DNA from: Pseudomonadota bacterium
Lineage (GTDB): Bacteria > Pseudomonadota > Gammaproteobacteria > Burkholderiales > Burkholderiaceae_C
Length of the DNA stretch: 13,545 nt
NCBI GenBank assembly: GCA_023390985.1
Contig: JAEWBU010000375.1
Coordinates: forward strand, 1 to 13,545
Direction of reading: 5' to 3'
Shown: piece by piece, positions 6,279-13,385 of the stretch
Layout: every line of letters starts with the position of its first letter
How positions within the stretch are numbered: the first letter of the stretch is position 1
Translations under genes and position numbers: made by a program
The notes under the pieces: generated by a model
Told to the model about the DNA's origin: nothing
The model's database searches: none
The model's input: only the letters and a program-made list of their open reading frames with translations

Positions 6279-7172
6279 ATGACCACCACGCCGCTCGCCC
6301 CCTCGCTGGAGGAAGAGGTCCTGCCCGAGACCGCCGCGTTCTATCGCCGCGCCCTGACGGTGCTGGCCGACGCGGGCGTGCCCTTCCTGGTCGGCGGCGC
6401 GTTCGCGCACGCCTGCTACACGGGCATCCGCCGCTCCACCAAGGACCTGGACCTGTTCATCCGGCGCGAGGACTACGACCGCGTGGCCGCGCTGATGCAG
6501 GCCGAAGGCTGGCGATCGCAGCTGACCTATCCGCACTGGCTGGCCAAGGTCTACGCGGGCGAGGACTTCATCGACCTGATCTTCAACTCCGGCAACGGCG
6601 TCACGCCGGTGGACGGGCGCTGGTTCCACGACAACCCCGAGGCCGACGTGCTGGGCGTGCCGGTGCGCGTGGCCAACATGGAGGACAGCCTGCTGTCCAA
6701 GGCCTTCATCATGGAGCGCGAGCGCTACGACGGCGCCGATATCGCCCACCTGCTGCAGGTCAACGCCGAGCGGCTGGACTGGCCTTCGCTGATGGATCGC
6801 TTCGGCGCCAACTGGCGCGTGCTGCTGGCCCACCTGACCCTCTTCGGCTTCATCTACCCCGGCGAGCGCCACCGCATCCCGGCGTGGGTGATGAACGAGC
6901 TGATCGGCCGCCTGGCCGCCGAGAACCACCAGCCGCCCGCGCAGGACCCGCACATCTGCGCCGGCACGCTGCTGTCGCGCGAGCAGTACCTGCACGACGT
7001 GGAGCAGCTGGGCTACGTGGACGGCCGGCTCACGCCCGCCAGCACCATGACGCCGGAAGACGTGGCGCACTGGACCGAGGCGATCCCGTCGCGGCAGGAA
7101 CCGGAGCTGGCCGCGGCCGTGGCGACGGGCCAGGCCGGCGTGGCGGTCAGCCGGGACATGCCCCCGCAGTGA
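6279..7172 (+). CDS. Nucleotidyltransferase-fold protein (MNT/AbiEii-like), function unknown
   Basis: Protein of 297 aa with a Pol-beta-type nucleotidyltransferase core. The glycine pair in FLVGGAFAHA (Gly39-Gly40), the metal-binding pair in KDLDLF (Asp56, Asp58) and a third acidic residue in FIDLIF (Asp99) are all in place, so it should be catalytically competent. A helical segment with ERERYDGADIAHLL (147-159) is typical of AbiEii-related proteins. A C-terminal extension of about 110 residues (PHICAGTLLSREQYLHD and onward) lies outside the core. It would transfer a nucleotide to an unknown acceptor. No HEPN or AbiEi-like partner gene lies next to it, so a toxin-antitoxin role is not supported. 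It ends inside the tail of the convergent kinase gene (26-bp overlap). Confidence 0.85.
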   Translation: MTTTPLAPSLEEEVLPETAAFYRRALTVLADAGVPFLVGGAFAHACYTGIRRSTKDLDLFIRREDYDRVAALMQAEGWRSQLTYPHWLAKVYAGEDFIDLIFNSGNGVTPVDGRWFHDNPEADVLGVPVRVANMEDSLLSKAFIMERERYDGADIAHLLQVNAERLDWPSLMDRFGANWRVLLAHLTLFGFIYPGERHRIPAWVMNELIGRLAAENHQPPAQDPHICAGTLLSREQYLHDVEQLGYVDGRLTPASTMTPEDVAHWTEAIPSRQEPELAAAVATGQAGVAVSRDMPPQ

Positions 7173-8670
7173 CGCGCGCGGTCGCGAGCAGCTTGACCAG
7201 TTGCTCCGGCTGCACCGGCTTGACCAGGTGGTGGTCGAAGCCCGCCGCGGCGGCCTCGCGCATGTCCTCGCGCCGGCCCCAGCCGGTCACGGCGATGAGC
7301 ATCGCCGTCGGCCGCTTCTCCTTGATGCGCCGCGCGGCGGCGTAGCCGTCCATGCGCGGCATGCCGATGTCCAGCAGCACCACGTCGGGCGCGAACGACG
7401 CGGCCAGGTCGACCGCTTCCTGGCCGTCGACGGCGGCGCGCACGTCGTGGCCCATCACCTCCAGCAGCACCGCCAGCGTCTCGGCGGCGTCCGGGTTGTC
7501 GTCGGCCACGAGCACGCGAAGCGGTTGCAGCTGCGGCTCGCGCTCGGGCGGACGCGGCACCGGCGCGATGGCATGCATCAGGGGCAGGCGCACCACGAAT
7601 TCGCTGCCGCGGCACAGGCCCTCCGAATGCGCCTCGACCGCGCCGCCGTGCATCTCCACCAGGCCGCGCACCAGCGACAGGCCGATGCCCAGGCCGCCCT
7701 GCGCCCGTTCGCGCGCCGGCACGGCCTGCGAGTACATGCGGAACAGGTTGGGCAGCATCGAAGGCTCGATGCCCATGCCGGTGTCGCTCACCCGCACGAC
7801 GGCCTGGTTGCCCTCGACACCGGCGACCAGCCGCACCTCGCCGCCGCGGTCGGTGTACTTGGCCGCGTTGTTCAGCAGGTTGGCGAACACCTGGGCCAGG
7901 CGCGGCGCGTCGCCTTCGACGAGCAGCGGCTCCGTGGGCAGCGTGGACTGGAAGCGGTGGCCGTGCGCCTCCAGGATCGGCTTGCTGGTTTCGATCGCGC
8001 GCTCGAGCGGCTCGGCCAGTTCGACGCGGTCGCGCCGCACCTCGAGCTTGCCGCGGGCGATGCGCGTCACGTCCAGCAGGTCCTCGAGCAGGCGCGACAT
8101 CTGGTCCACCTGCCGCTCGATGATGCTGCGCGCCCAGCTGGAGCGGGCGTCGTCGTCGCGGCAAACCTTGAGCACGTGCACCGCGTTGCGGATGGGCGCG
8201 AGCGGGTTGCGCAGCTCGTGCGCCAGCACGGCCATGAACTCGTCCTTGCGGCGGTCGGCCACGCGCATGGCGTGCTCGGCGCTGCGGCGGTCGTGCACGT
8301 CGATGCAGGTGCCGATCCACTCGCGGATGACGCCGTCGGCGTCGGTGTTGGGGACGGCGCGCACCTCGAAGAAACGCCAGCCGCCGCTGGGCGCGTGCCA
8401 CATGCGGCCGTCGGCGATGAACAGCGCCCGGTCGGTGCGCGCGGCCAGCCAGCAGCGCCACAGCGTCTGCAGGTCGTCGGGATGCACGGCCTTGTGCCAG
8501 CCCAGGCCCTGGTGCTCCTCCCAGGGCTGGCCGGTGTAGGCCGACCAGGTCGGCTGCGGGGCGGTGAAATGGCCGTCGGCGTCCGTGATCCAGACCACGT
8601 GCTGCGTCAGCGCCCGCGTCAGCGACTCGAAGCGCGCTTCGCTGGGGACGGGAGCTGGGACGGCGACCAT
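7147..8670 (-). CDS. Hybrid sensor histidine kinase (PAS - HisKA - HATPase - receiver)
   Basis: Protein of 507 aa without membrane helices, so a cytoplasmic sensor. A PAS fold spans about residues 13-128 (FESLTRALTQHVVWITDADG; TGQPWEE; GTCIDVHDRR). The HisKA H-box HELRNPLAPIRNAV carries the phospho-accepting His151. The ATPase has its N-box in NLLNNAAKYT (264-273), DTGMGIE (296-302) and GGLGIGLSLV (325-334). A receiver domain follows from about 385: acidic pair Asp390-Asp391, phospho-acceptor Asp434 in LLDIGMP, Thr462 and Lys484. All catalytic residues are present. The start at 8670 has an ideal AGGAGG 6 nt upstream. It lies 146 bp downstream of the topoisomerase gene on the same strand, and is paralogous to the kinase at 10165. 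The signal sensed is unknown. Confidence 0.95.
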   Translation of the reverse strand: MVAVPAPVPSEARFESLTRALTQHVVWITDADGHFTAPQPTWSAYTGQPWEEHQGLGWHKAVHPDDLQTLWRCWLAARTDRALFIADGRMWHAPSGGWRFFEVRAVPNTDADGVIREWIGTCIDVHDRRSAEHAMRVADRRKDEFMAVLAHELRNPLAPIRNAVHVLKVCRDDDARSSWARSIIERQVDQMSRLLEDLLDVTRIARGKLEVRRDRVELAEPLERAIETSKPILEAHGHRFQSTLPTEPLLVEGDAPRLAQVFANLLNNAAKYTDRGGEVRLVAGVEGNQAVVRVSDTGMGIEPSMLPNLFRMYSQAVPARERAQGGLGIGLSLVRGLVEMHGGAVEAHSEGLCRGSEFVVRLPLMHAIAPVPRPPEREPQLQPLRVLVADDNPDAAETLAVLLEVMGHDVRAAVDGQEAVDLAASFAPDVVLLDIGMPRMDGYAAARRIKEKRPTAMLIAVTGWGRREDMREAAAAGFDHHLVKPVQPEQLVKLLATARVTAGACPG

Positions 8671-8676
8671 GCGATG

Positions 8677-8682
8677 CCTCCT
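8677..8682 (-). promoter_or_regulatory. Consensus ribosome binding site of the hybrid kinase
   Basis: On the minus strand AGGAGG lies 6 nt before the ATG at 8670. It rejects longer in-frame versions that extend to about 8761. Confidence 0.85.
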
Positions 8683-8708
8683 GGCGGCCGCGGCGCGGCC
8701 GAGCCGGA

Positions 8709-8714
8709 TTATTG
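8709..8714 (-). promoter_or_regulatory. Possible -10 element upstream of the hybrid kinase
   Basis: AATAAT on the minus strand is a rare A+T patch in this GC-rich gap, about 39 nt before the start codon. The matching -35 (CTGAAC, 8732-8737, 17-nt spacing) is poor, so this is tentative. Two small hairpins (8724-8738 and 8745-8757) lie just upstream. Confidence 0.2.
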
Positions 8715-8816
8715 ATGGCTCTTCCTGAGGCGTTCAGGCCGGCAGTGCGAAACGCACGCACATTGGCGGCGGCGGCGTAACCTGGCGTTGCGGGCGGTAA
8801 CCACGGCGATGCACTC

Positions 8817-9992
8817 CTACGCGGCCGTTCGGGCCGCGGTCGAACCGGATCGGGGAGAAGCCTTTTTCTTCCTGCCTGCCTTCAGTGCCACCAGGCTCTT
8901 GCCCAGCTGGCCTTCCAGCGTGCGCGCCAGCCGCTGCTGCAGCAGGGCCAGCACGGCGGACTCTTCCGGCTTGAGTGCGTTTTCGCTCCGCAGTTCCTTC
9001 TCGGCCTTGCGGCCGACCTGCAGGAGGAGCTCGCCTTCCGCGTACGCGGCGAAGACTTCCGGATGCACGTAGCACTTGCGGCAGATCGCCGGCGTGTTGC
9101 CCAGCCGTGCCGCGACGCGCTCGACCGCGTCGCGCACGTTCTTCTTCATCGCCGCCTGCGTGTCGACGCGCTCGATCTCCTGCAGCGCCAGCGCGGCCAT
9201 GACCGTTCCGGCCCAGGTGCGGAAGTCCTTGGCCGTGATGTCGCGGCCGCTGATCTCGCGCAGGTACTCGTTGACGTCGGACGAGGAGACCTCGCGCGGC
9301 TCGCCGTTCTCGTCGTGGTACTGGAAGAGGCGCTGGCCCGGCAGCTCCTGGCAGGCCCGCACCACCTTGGCCACCCGGCGGTTGCTGACCTGCAGCCGCC
9401 AGCTCTTGCCGCTCTTGCCCTTGAACTCGAAGCGCAGCTGGGAGCCTTCCACCTCCACGTGGCGATCGCGCAGCGTGGTCAGGCCGTAGCTCTTGTTCTC
9501 GCGCGCGTAGTCGTCGTTGCCCACGCGGATCAGCGTGGTCTCCAGCAGGTGAACGACCGTGGCCAGCACCTTCTCGCGCGGCAGGCCGCGCAGCGCCATG
9601 TGCTCGGCCACCCGCGCGCGCAGCCCGGGCAGTGCCTGCGCGAATTCGAGCATGTGGCCGTACTTGGTTTCTTCCCGCACTTCGCGAAAGCGGGGGTGGT
9701 AGCGGTACTGCTTGCGCCCGCGGGCGTCGCGGCCGGTGGCCTGCAGGTGGCCGTCGGGCGAGGCGCAGATCCACACCTCGGTCCAGGCCGGCGGCACGGC
9801 CAGCTTGCGGATGCGTTGCAGGGTCGCGTCATCACGGACTTCGGAGCCGTTGGGCCGAAGGTAGGTGAACCCATCCTTGGCGGACTCCCGCCGCAGGCCG
9901 GGCTGCTCGTCCGTCACGTACCGCAGTCCGGCCGAGCGCGCGGCCTCGACCGGGTCGACTGCGGCGGACTCATCGGTGCGCTCTTCCTTCAT
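8817..9992 (-). CDS. DNA topoisomerase IB (poxvirus/bacterial type)
   Basis: Protein of 391 aa, about 45 aa longer than the compact Deinococcus enzyme. It relaxes supercoiled DNA through a 3'-phosphotyrosyl intermediate. Active-site residues are identifiable: Arg156 in LIRVGND, a lysine in the KGKSGKSW loop (191-198), Arg258 in DFRTWAGT, Asn299 in LGNTPAICRK and the nucleophile Tyr308 in CRKCYVHPEV. Asn in place of the poxvirus histidine is the normal bacterial version, as in Deinococcus radiodurans. The N-terminal domain holds LRYVTDEQPGLRR and PPAWTEVWICASPDGHLQATGRDARGRKQYRYHP-type segments. The C-terminal 25 residues are a basic Lys/Arg/Ser/Ala tail that may add DNA binding. It is transcribed divergently from the kinase at 10165 and in the same direction as the hybrid kinase. 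Confidence 0.96.
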   Translation of the reverse strand: MKEERTDESAAVDPVEAARSAGLRYVTDEQPGLRRESAKDGFTYLRPNGSEVRDDATLQRIRKLAVPPAWTEVWICASPDGHLQATGRDARGRKQYRYHPRFREVREETKYGHMLEFAQALPGLRARVAEHMALRGLPREKVLATVVHLLETTLIRVGNDDYARENKSYGLTTLRDRHVEVEGSQLRFEFKGKSGKSWRLQVSNRRVAKVVRACQELPGQRLFQYHDENGEPREVSSSDVNEYLREISGRDITAKDFRTWAGTVMAALALQEIERVDTQAAMKKNVRDAVERVAARLGNTPAICRKCYVHPEVFAAYAEGELLLQVGRKAEKELRSENALKPEESAVLALLQQRLARTLEGQLGKSLVALKAGRKKKASPRSGSTAARTAA

Positions 9993-10095
9993 GGCGGGCG
10001 TGTGCGGGGATGCACGATGCTCGCGCGGACCGTTCTGCTGAGGCGTAGGACAGGGGGCAGAGGGTTTGCCCGAGGCGGCGCCGCGGGCTTGCTGT

Positions 10096-10150
10096 TGAGC
10101 TCAGCTATTCACATTCGGACCTCATAATCTGCATTCCCTCAAACATATTT
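10096..10150. promoter_or_regulatory. A+T-rich patch in the divergent topoisomerase/kinase intergenic region
   Basis: The 172-bp gap between the two divergent genes contains a clearly A+T-richer stretch with an 8-bp perfect palindrome TGAGCTCA (10096-10103), CATAAT (10123-10128) and CATATT (10144-10149). It is the likeliest promoter region for one or both genes, but I could not match a well-spaced -35/-10 pair. Confidence 0.3.
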
Positions 10151-10164
10151 CGCGCACCCGCGTT

Positions 10165-11688
10165 TTGACCGAGAAAAGTTCCAGCTCCAGTTCGACGATC
10201 GAGCAGCGGCTCCAGCTGCTGGTCGAAGCCGTCGTGGACTACGGCATCTTCCTGCTGGACACGACCGGCCACATCGTCTCCTGGAACAGCGGGGCGCAGA
10301 AGCTCAAGGGCTGGACGCGCGAGGAGATTCTCGGGCGGCACTTCTCCATCTTCTATCCGCGCGACGCCGTCGAGCGCGGCTGGCCCGACGAGGAGCTGCG
10401 CCGCGCCGCGGCCGATGGCCGCTTCGAGGACGAAGGCTGGCGCATCCGCAAGGACGGCTCGCGCTTCTGGGCCAACGTCGTCATTACCGCGCTGCGCGAC
10501 CCGGCCACCGGGGAGCTGACCGGCTTCGCCAAGGTGACGCAGGATCTCACCGAGCGCCGCCGCCATGAGGAAGAGCTCGCCGCCAGCGAGGAGCGCCAGC
10601 GCCTGCTGCTGAACAGCATCGCGGACCACGCCATCATCATGCTCGACGAGCAGGGCCGCGTGCAGAGCTGGAACCGAGGCGCCGAACTCATCACCGGCTA
10701 CGGCGGCGGGGAGATCCTCGGCCAGCACTTCGGCATCTTCTTCTCGGCGCAGGACCGGGAAGACGGCAAGCCGCAGCGCGAACTCGAGCAGGCGCGCGAG
10801 CGCGGCCGCTTCGAGGACGAAGGCTGGCGCGTGCGCAAGGACGGCAGCCGGTTCTGGGGCAAGGTGGTGGTCACCACGGTGTACGGCCGCAGCGGCGAAC
10901 TGATCGGCTACGCCAAGGTCACGCAGGATCTCTCGACCCGGCAGCGCCTGGAGGACCTGGAGCGCTCCACCCAGCGCACCAACGAGTTCCTGGCGATGCT
11001 GGCGCACGAGCTGCGCAATCCGCTCGCGCCCATCCGCAACGCCGTCACCATCCTGCAGAGGATCGACGAGCAGGTGCCGGCGCAGGTGCGCCGGCTGCGC
11101 GACATCGTCGACCGGCAGGTGACGCAGCTCACCCGGCTGGTCGACGACCTGCTGGACGTGTCGCGCCTGGCCACGGGCAAGATCCGGCTGCGGCGCGAAC
11201 TGGTCGACGCCGGCGACATCGTGGCGCGCAGCATCGAGACCGCACGCCCGCTGATCGACGCCCGCCGCCACAAGCTCGAGGTGCAGGCCGCGCCCGATCG
11301 CCTGCTGGTCGACGGCGACCCCACGCGCCTCGCGCAGATCCTGCAGAACCTGCTGGTCAATGCCGCCAAGTACACGCCCGAGGGCGGCGAAATCCGCGTG
11401 CAGACCCGGCGCGACGGCGCCTACGCGGAGATCCTGGTGCAGGACAACGGCCGCGGCATCGCGGCCAGCGAACTCGAGCGCATCTTCGAGCTGTTCGCGC
11501 AGGGCGAAGGCGACCACCACTCCGGCGCCGGCGACAGCGGCCTGGGCGTGGGCCTGGCGCTGGCGCGCGCGCTGGTGCAGATGCACGGCGGCGGCATGAG
11601 CGCCCACAGCGAGGGCCCCGGCCGGGGCGCCACCTTCAGCGTGCGGCTGCCGCTGGCGCCGCAGCCGTCTTCGACCTCCACCTCCTAG
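10165..11688 (+). CDS. Sensor histidine kinase (PAS - PAS - HisKA - HATPase)
   Basis: Cytoplasmic kinase of 507 aa. Two PAS/PAC domains (about 16-128 and 143-255) are close copies of each other: both carry EILG(R/Q)HF, GRFEDEGWR, RKDGSRFW and YAKVTQDL or FAKVTQDL. They are joined by a short RRRHEEELAASEERQR helix. The H-box HELRNPLAPIRNAV has His281. The ATPase shows NLLVNAAKYT (395-404), DNGRGIA (427-433) and SGLGVGLALA (458-467). There is no receiver domain. The start is uncertain: the frame opens at 10099 and the only conventional initiator before the PAS domain is TTG at 10165, without a clear ribosome site. It resembles the hybrid kinase at 7147, whose receiver could be a partner. It precedes the flavoprotein-like gene by 66 bp on the same strand. 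Confidence 0.93.
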   Translation: MTEKSSSSSSTIEQRLQLLVEAVVDYGIFLLDTTGHIVSWNSGAQKLKGWTREEILGRHFSIFYPRDAVERGWPDEELRRAAADGRFEDEGWRIRKDGSRFWANVVITALRDPATGELTGFAKVTQDLTERRRHEEELAASEERQRLLLNSIADHAIIMLDEQGRVQSWNRGAELITGYGGGEILGQHFGIFFSAQDREDGKPQRELEQARERGRFEDEGWRVRKDGSRFWGKVVVTTVYGRSGELIGYAKVTQDLSTRQRLEDLERSTQRTNEFLAMLAHELRNPLAPIRNAVTILQRIDEQVPAQVRRLRDIVDRQVTQLTRLVDDLLDVSRLATGKIRLRRELVDAGDIVARSIETARPLIDARRHKLEVQAAPDRLLVDGDPTRLAQILQNLLVNAAKYTPEGGEIRVQTRRDGAYAEILVQDNGRGIAASELERIFELFAQGEGDHHSGAGDSGLGVGLALARALVQMHGGGMSAHSEGPGRGATFSVRLPLAPQPSSTSTS

Positions 11689-11743
11689 GGCCGTCCCGGG
11701 GACCACGACGCCCGGGCCGGTGCTCCAATGCGCCGAGCCAACC

Positions 11744-11749
11744 GAGGAG
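11744..11749 (+). promoter_or_regulatory. Ribosome binding site fixing the start at 11755
   Basis: GAGGAG lies 5 nt before the ATG at 11755. It is inside the longer reading frame that begins at 11728, so the shorter start is preferred. Confidence 0.75.
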
Positions 11750-11754
11750 CGTCC

Positions 11755-13365
11755 ATGAACATCTCCGACACCGCCCCGTCGCGCGCCGCGCTGATGAGCG
11801 GCGACGACTACCGCGAGTCGCTGCGGCGGCTCAAGCCCACGGTGTACGTGGACGGCCGCCTCGTCGAGAGCGTCGCCGACGACGCCGCCCTGCGGCCCGG
11901 CGTCAACGCCCTCGCCTACACCTACGACTTCGCGCGCAACCCGGACTTCGCGCCGGTCGCGCTGGCCACGCAGGCATCGCGCCACCGCGTGGTCAACCGC
12001 ATGCTGCACGTCAACGACTCCGCGGGCGACCTGCTGAACAAGCTGGAAGCCGTGCGGCTGCTGTGCCAGGAGACCGGCTGCGCGCAGCGCTACCTGGCCC
12101 ACGACGCGCTGAACGCGCTCGCGCAGGCGACCGCGCGCATCGACGACGCGCGCGGCGGCACCGAGCACCGGGCCCGCTTCCAGGCCTGGCTGGAACGCTT
12201 CCAGGACGAGGACCTCGCGCTGGGCATCGCGATGACCGACGCCAAGGGCGACCGCAGCAAGCGGCCGCACCAGCAGTCGAACCCGGACACCTACGTGCAC
12301 GTGGTGGAGCGCAACGCGAAAGGCGTCGTGATCAGCGGCACCAAGGCCATCGTCACCGGCGCGCCCTACATGCACGAGCTGCTCGTCATGCCCAGCCGCA
12401 ACATGTCGGAGGCGGACCGGGACTTCGCGGTGTGCTGCGCGGTGCCGGTGGACGCGAAGGGCATCACGATGATCTCGCGCCCCGCCGGCCGGCCCGGCGA
12501 GAAGCTGGAGCACGGCGACGCGCTGTTCTCGCGCCGGTACGGGCAGTCCACCGCCGTCGTGGTGTTCGACCGCGTGTTCGTGCCCTGGGAGCGCGTGTTC
12601 TACGAGGGCGAGTGGGAGCACAGCCAGGTGCTCACCTACAGCTACGCGACCCACCATCGCCACAGCTGCATCGCCGCGCGCGCCGGCTTCGGCGACCTCC
12701 TGATCGGCGCCGGCGCGCTGATGTGCGAGGCCAACGGCTTCGACCCCGGCGAGAAGTCCAACCTGCGCGAGCCGATGGTGGAGCTGATCAGGATCACCGA
12801 AGGCTTCTATGCCTGCGGGGTGGCGGCCAGCGTGTACGGCACGCAGGACCCTCACAGCGGCTCGTTCATGCCGGAGCCGGTGTTCAGCAACATCGGCAAG
12901 TTGCTGCTGGCCACGCAGATCTACGACATGCACCGGCTGGCGCACGAAGTCTCCGGCGGCCTCATCGTCGCCCTGCCCGGCCCCGACGAGGACCACAACC
13001 CGGCGACCGGCGCCACGCTGGCCGAGGTGCTGCGCGCCAACCCTTCGGTGCCGTACGACAAGCGCATCGAGGTCGCGCGCTTCCTGGAGGACCTCACCGC
13101 TTCGTACCAGGGCGGCTGGTATTCGCTGATCAGCCTGCACGGAGGCGGCTCGCCCGCGGCGATGAAGCAGGAGATCTGGCGCAACTACCCGCTGGGCAAC
13201 AAGGTGGAGCTGGTGGAGCGGCTGCTGGAACGCGGCGTGCTGGCCACGCAGGATGGCCGCGCCATCACGAAGAACCGGCAGCCTGGCCGCTGCTGCGACA
13301 CGGGTTGCACGACGCCGGGGCAGCCGGTGATGGTGCCGCTGCCCGCGTCCTCGCGCAAAGGCTGA
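11755..13365 (+). CDS. 4-hydroxyphenylacetate 3-hydroxylase / 4-hydroxybutyryl-CoA dehydratase superfamily protein
   Basis: Protein of 536 aa with the acyl-CoA-dehydrogenase-like HpaB fold. Landmarks are MSGDDYRESLRRLKPTVYVDG (14-34), AMTDAKGDRSKRP (159-171), DTYVHVVE, TGAPYMHE, VVVFDRVFVPWERVF (268-282), HHRHSC (300-305), GFGDLLIGAGAL (311-322), the AHEVSGGLIVALP region (396-408) and LHGGGSPAAMKQEI (461-474). It follows clostridial 4-hydroxybutyryl-CoA dehydratase (AbfD) almost end to end. Of the four AbfD [4Fe-4S] ligands that I recall (Cys99, Cys103, His292, Cys299), it keeps equivalents of two (Cys109, His301). The others are Tyr113 and Ala308. The dehydratase reaction is therefore unlikely; a reduced-flavin monooxygenase is more plausible, but no HpaC-type flavin reductase is adjacent. 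The C-terminus extends past the usual end with a Cys-rich tail (CCDTGC, 513-518). Substrate unknown. Confidence 0.88.
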   Translation: MNISDTAPSRAALMSGDDYRESLRRLKPTVYVDGRLVESVADDAALRPGVNALAYTYDFARNPDFAPVALATQASRHRVVNRMLHVNDSAGDLLNKLEAVRLLCQETGCAQRYLAHDALNALAQATARIDDARGGTEHRARFQAWLERFQDEDLALGIAMTDAKGDRSKRPHQQSNPDTYVHVVERNAKGVVISGTKAIVTGAPYMHELLVMPSRNMSEADRDFAVCCAVPVDAKGITMISRPAGRPGEKLEHGDALFSRRYGQSTAVVVFDRVFVPWERVFYEGEWEHSQVLTYSYATHHRHSCIAARAGFGDLLIGAGALMCEANGFDPGEKSNLREPMVELIRITEGFYACGVAASVYGTQDPHSGSFMPEPVFSNIGKLLLATQIYDMHRLAHEVSGGLIVALPGPDEDHNPATGATLAEVLRANPSVPYDKRIEVARFLEDLTASYQGGWYSLISLHGGGSPAAMKQEIWRNYPLGNKVELVERLLERGVLATQDGRAITKNRQPGRCCDTGCTTPGQPVMVPLPASSRKG

Positions 13366-13385
13366 CGCGGACGGCGCCGCGGCCC

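Noticed and set aside
6279..7172. Toxin-antitoxin or abortive-infection module
   Set aside because: Only the nucleotidyltransferase-fold protein is present; no AbiEi or HEPN partner is encoded next to it on either strand.
11755..13365. Naming the gene as 4-hydroxybutyryl-CoA dehydratase or hpaB
   Set aside because: Two iron-sulfur ligands of the dehydratase are absent and no flavin reductase partner is adjacent, so neither specific name is supported.
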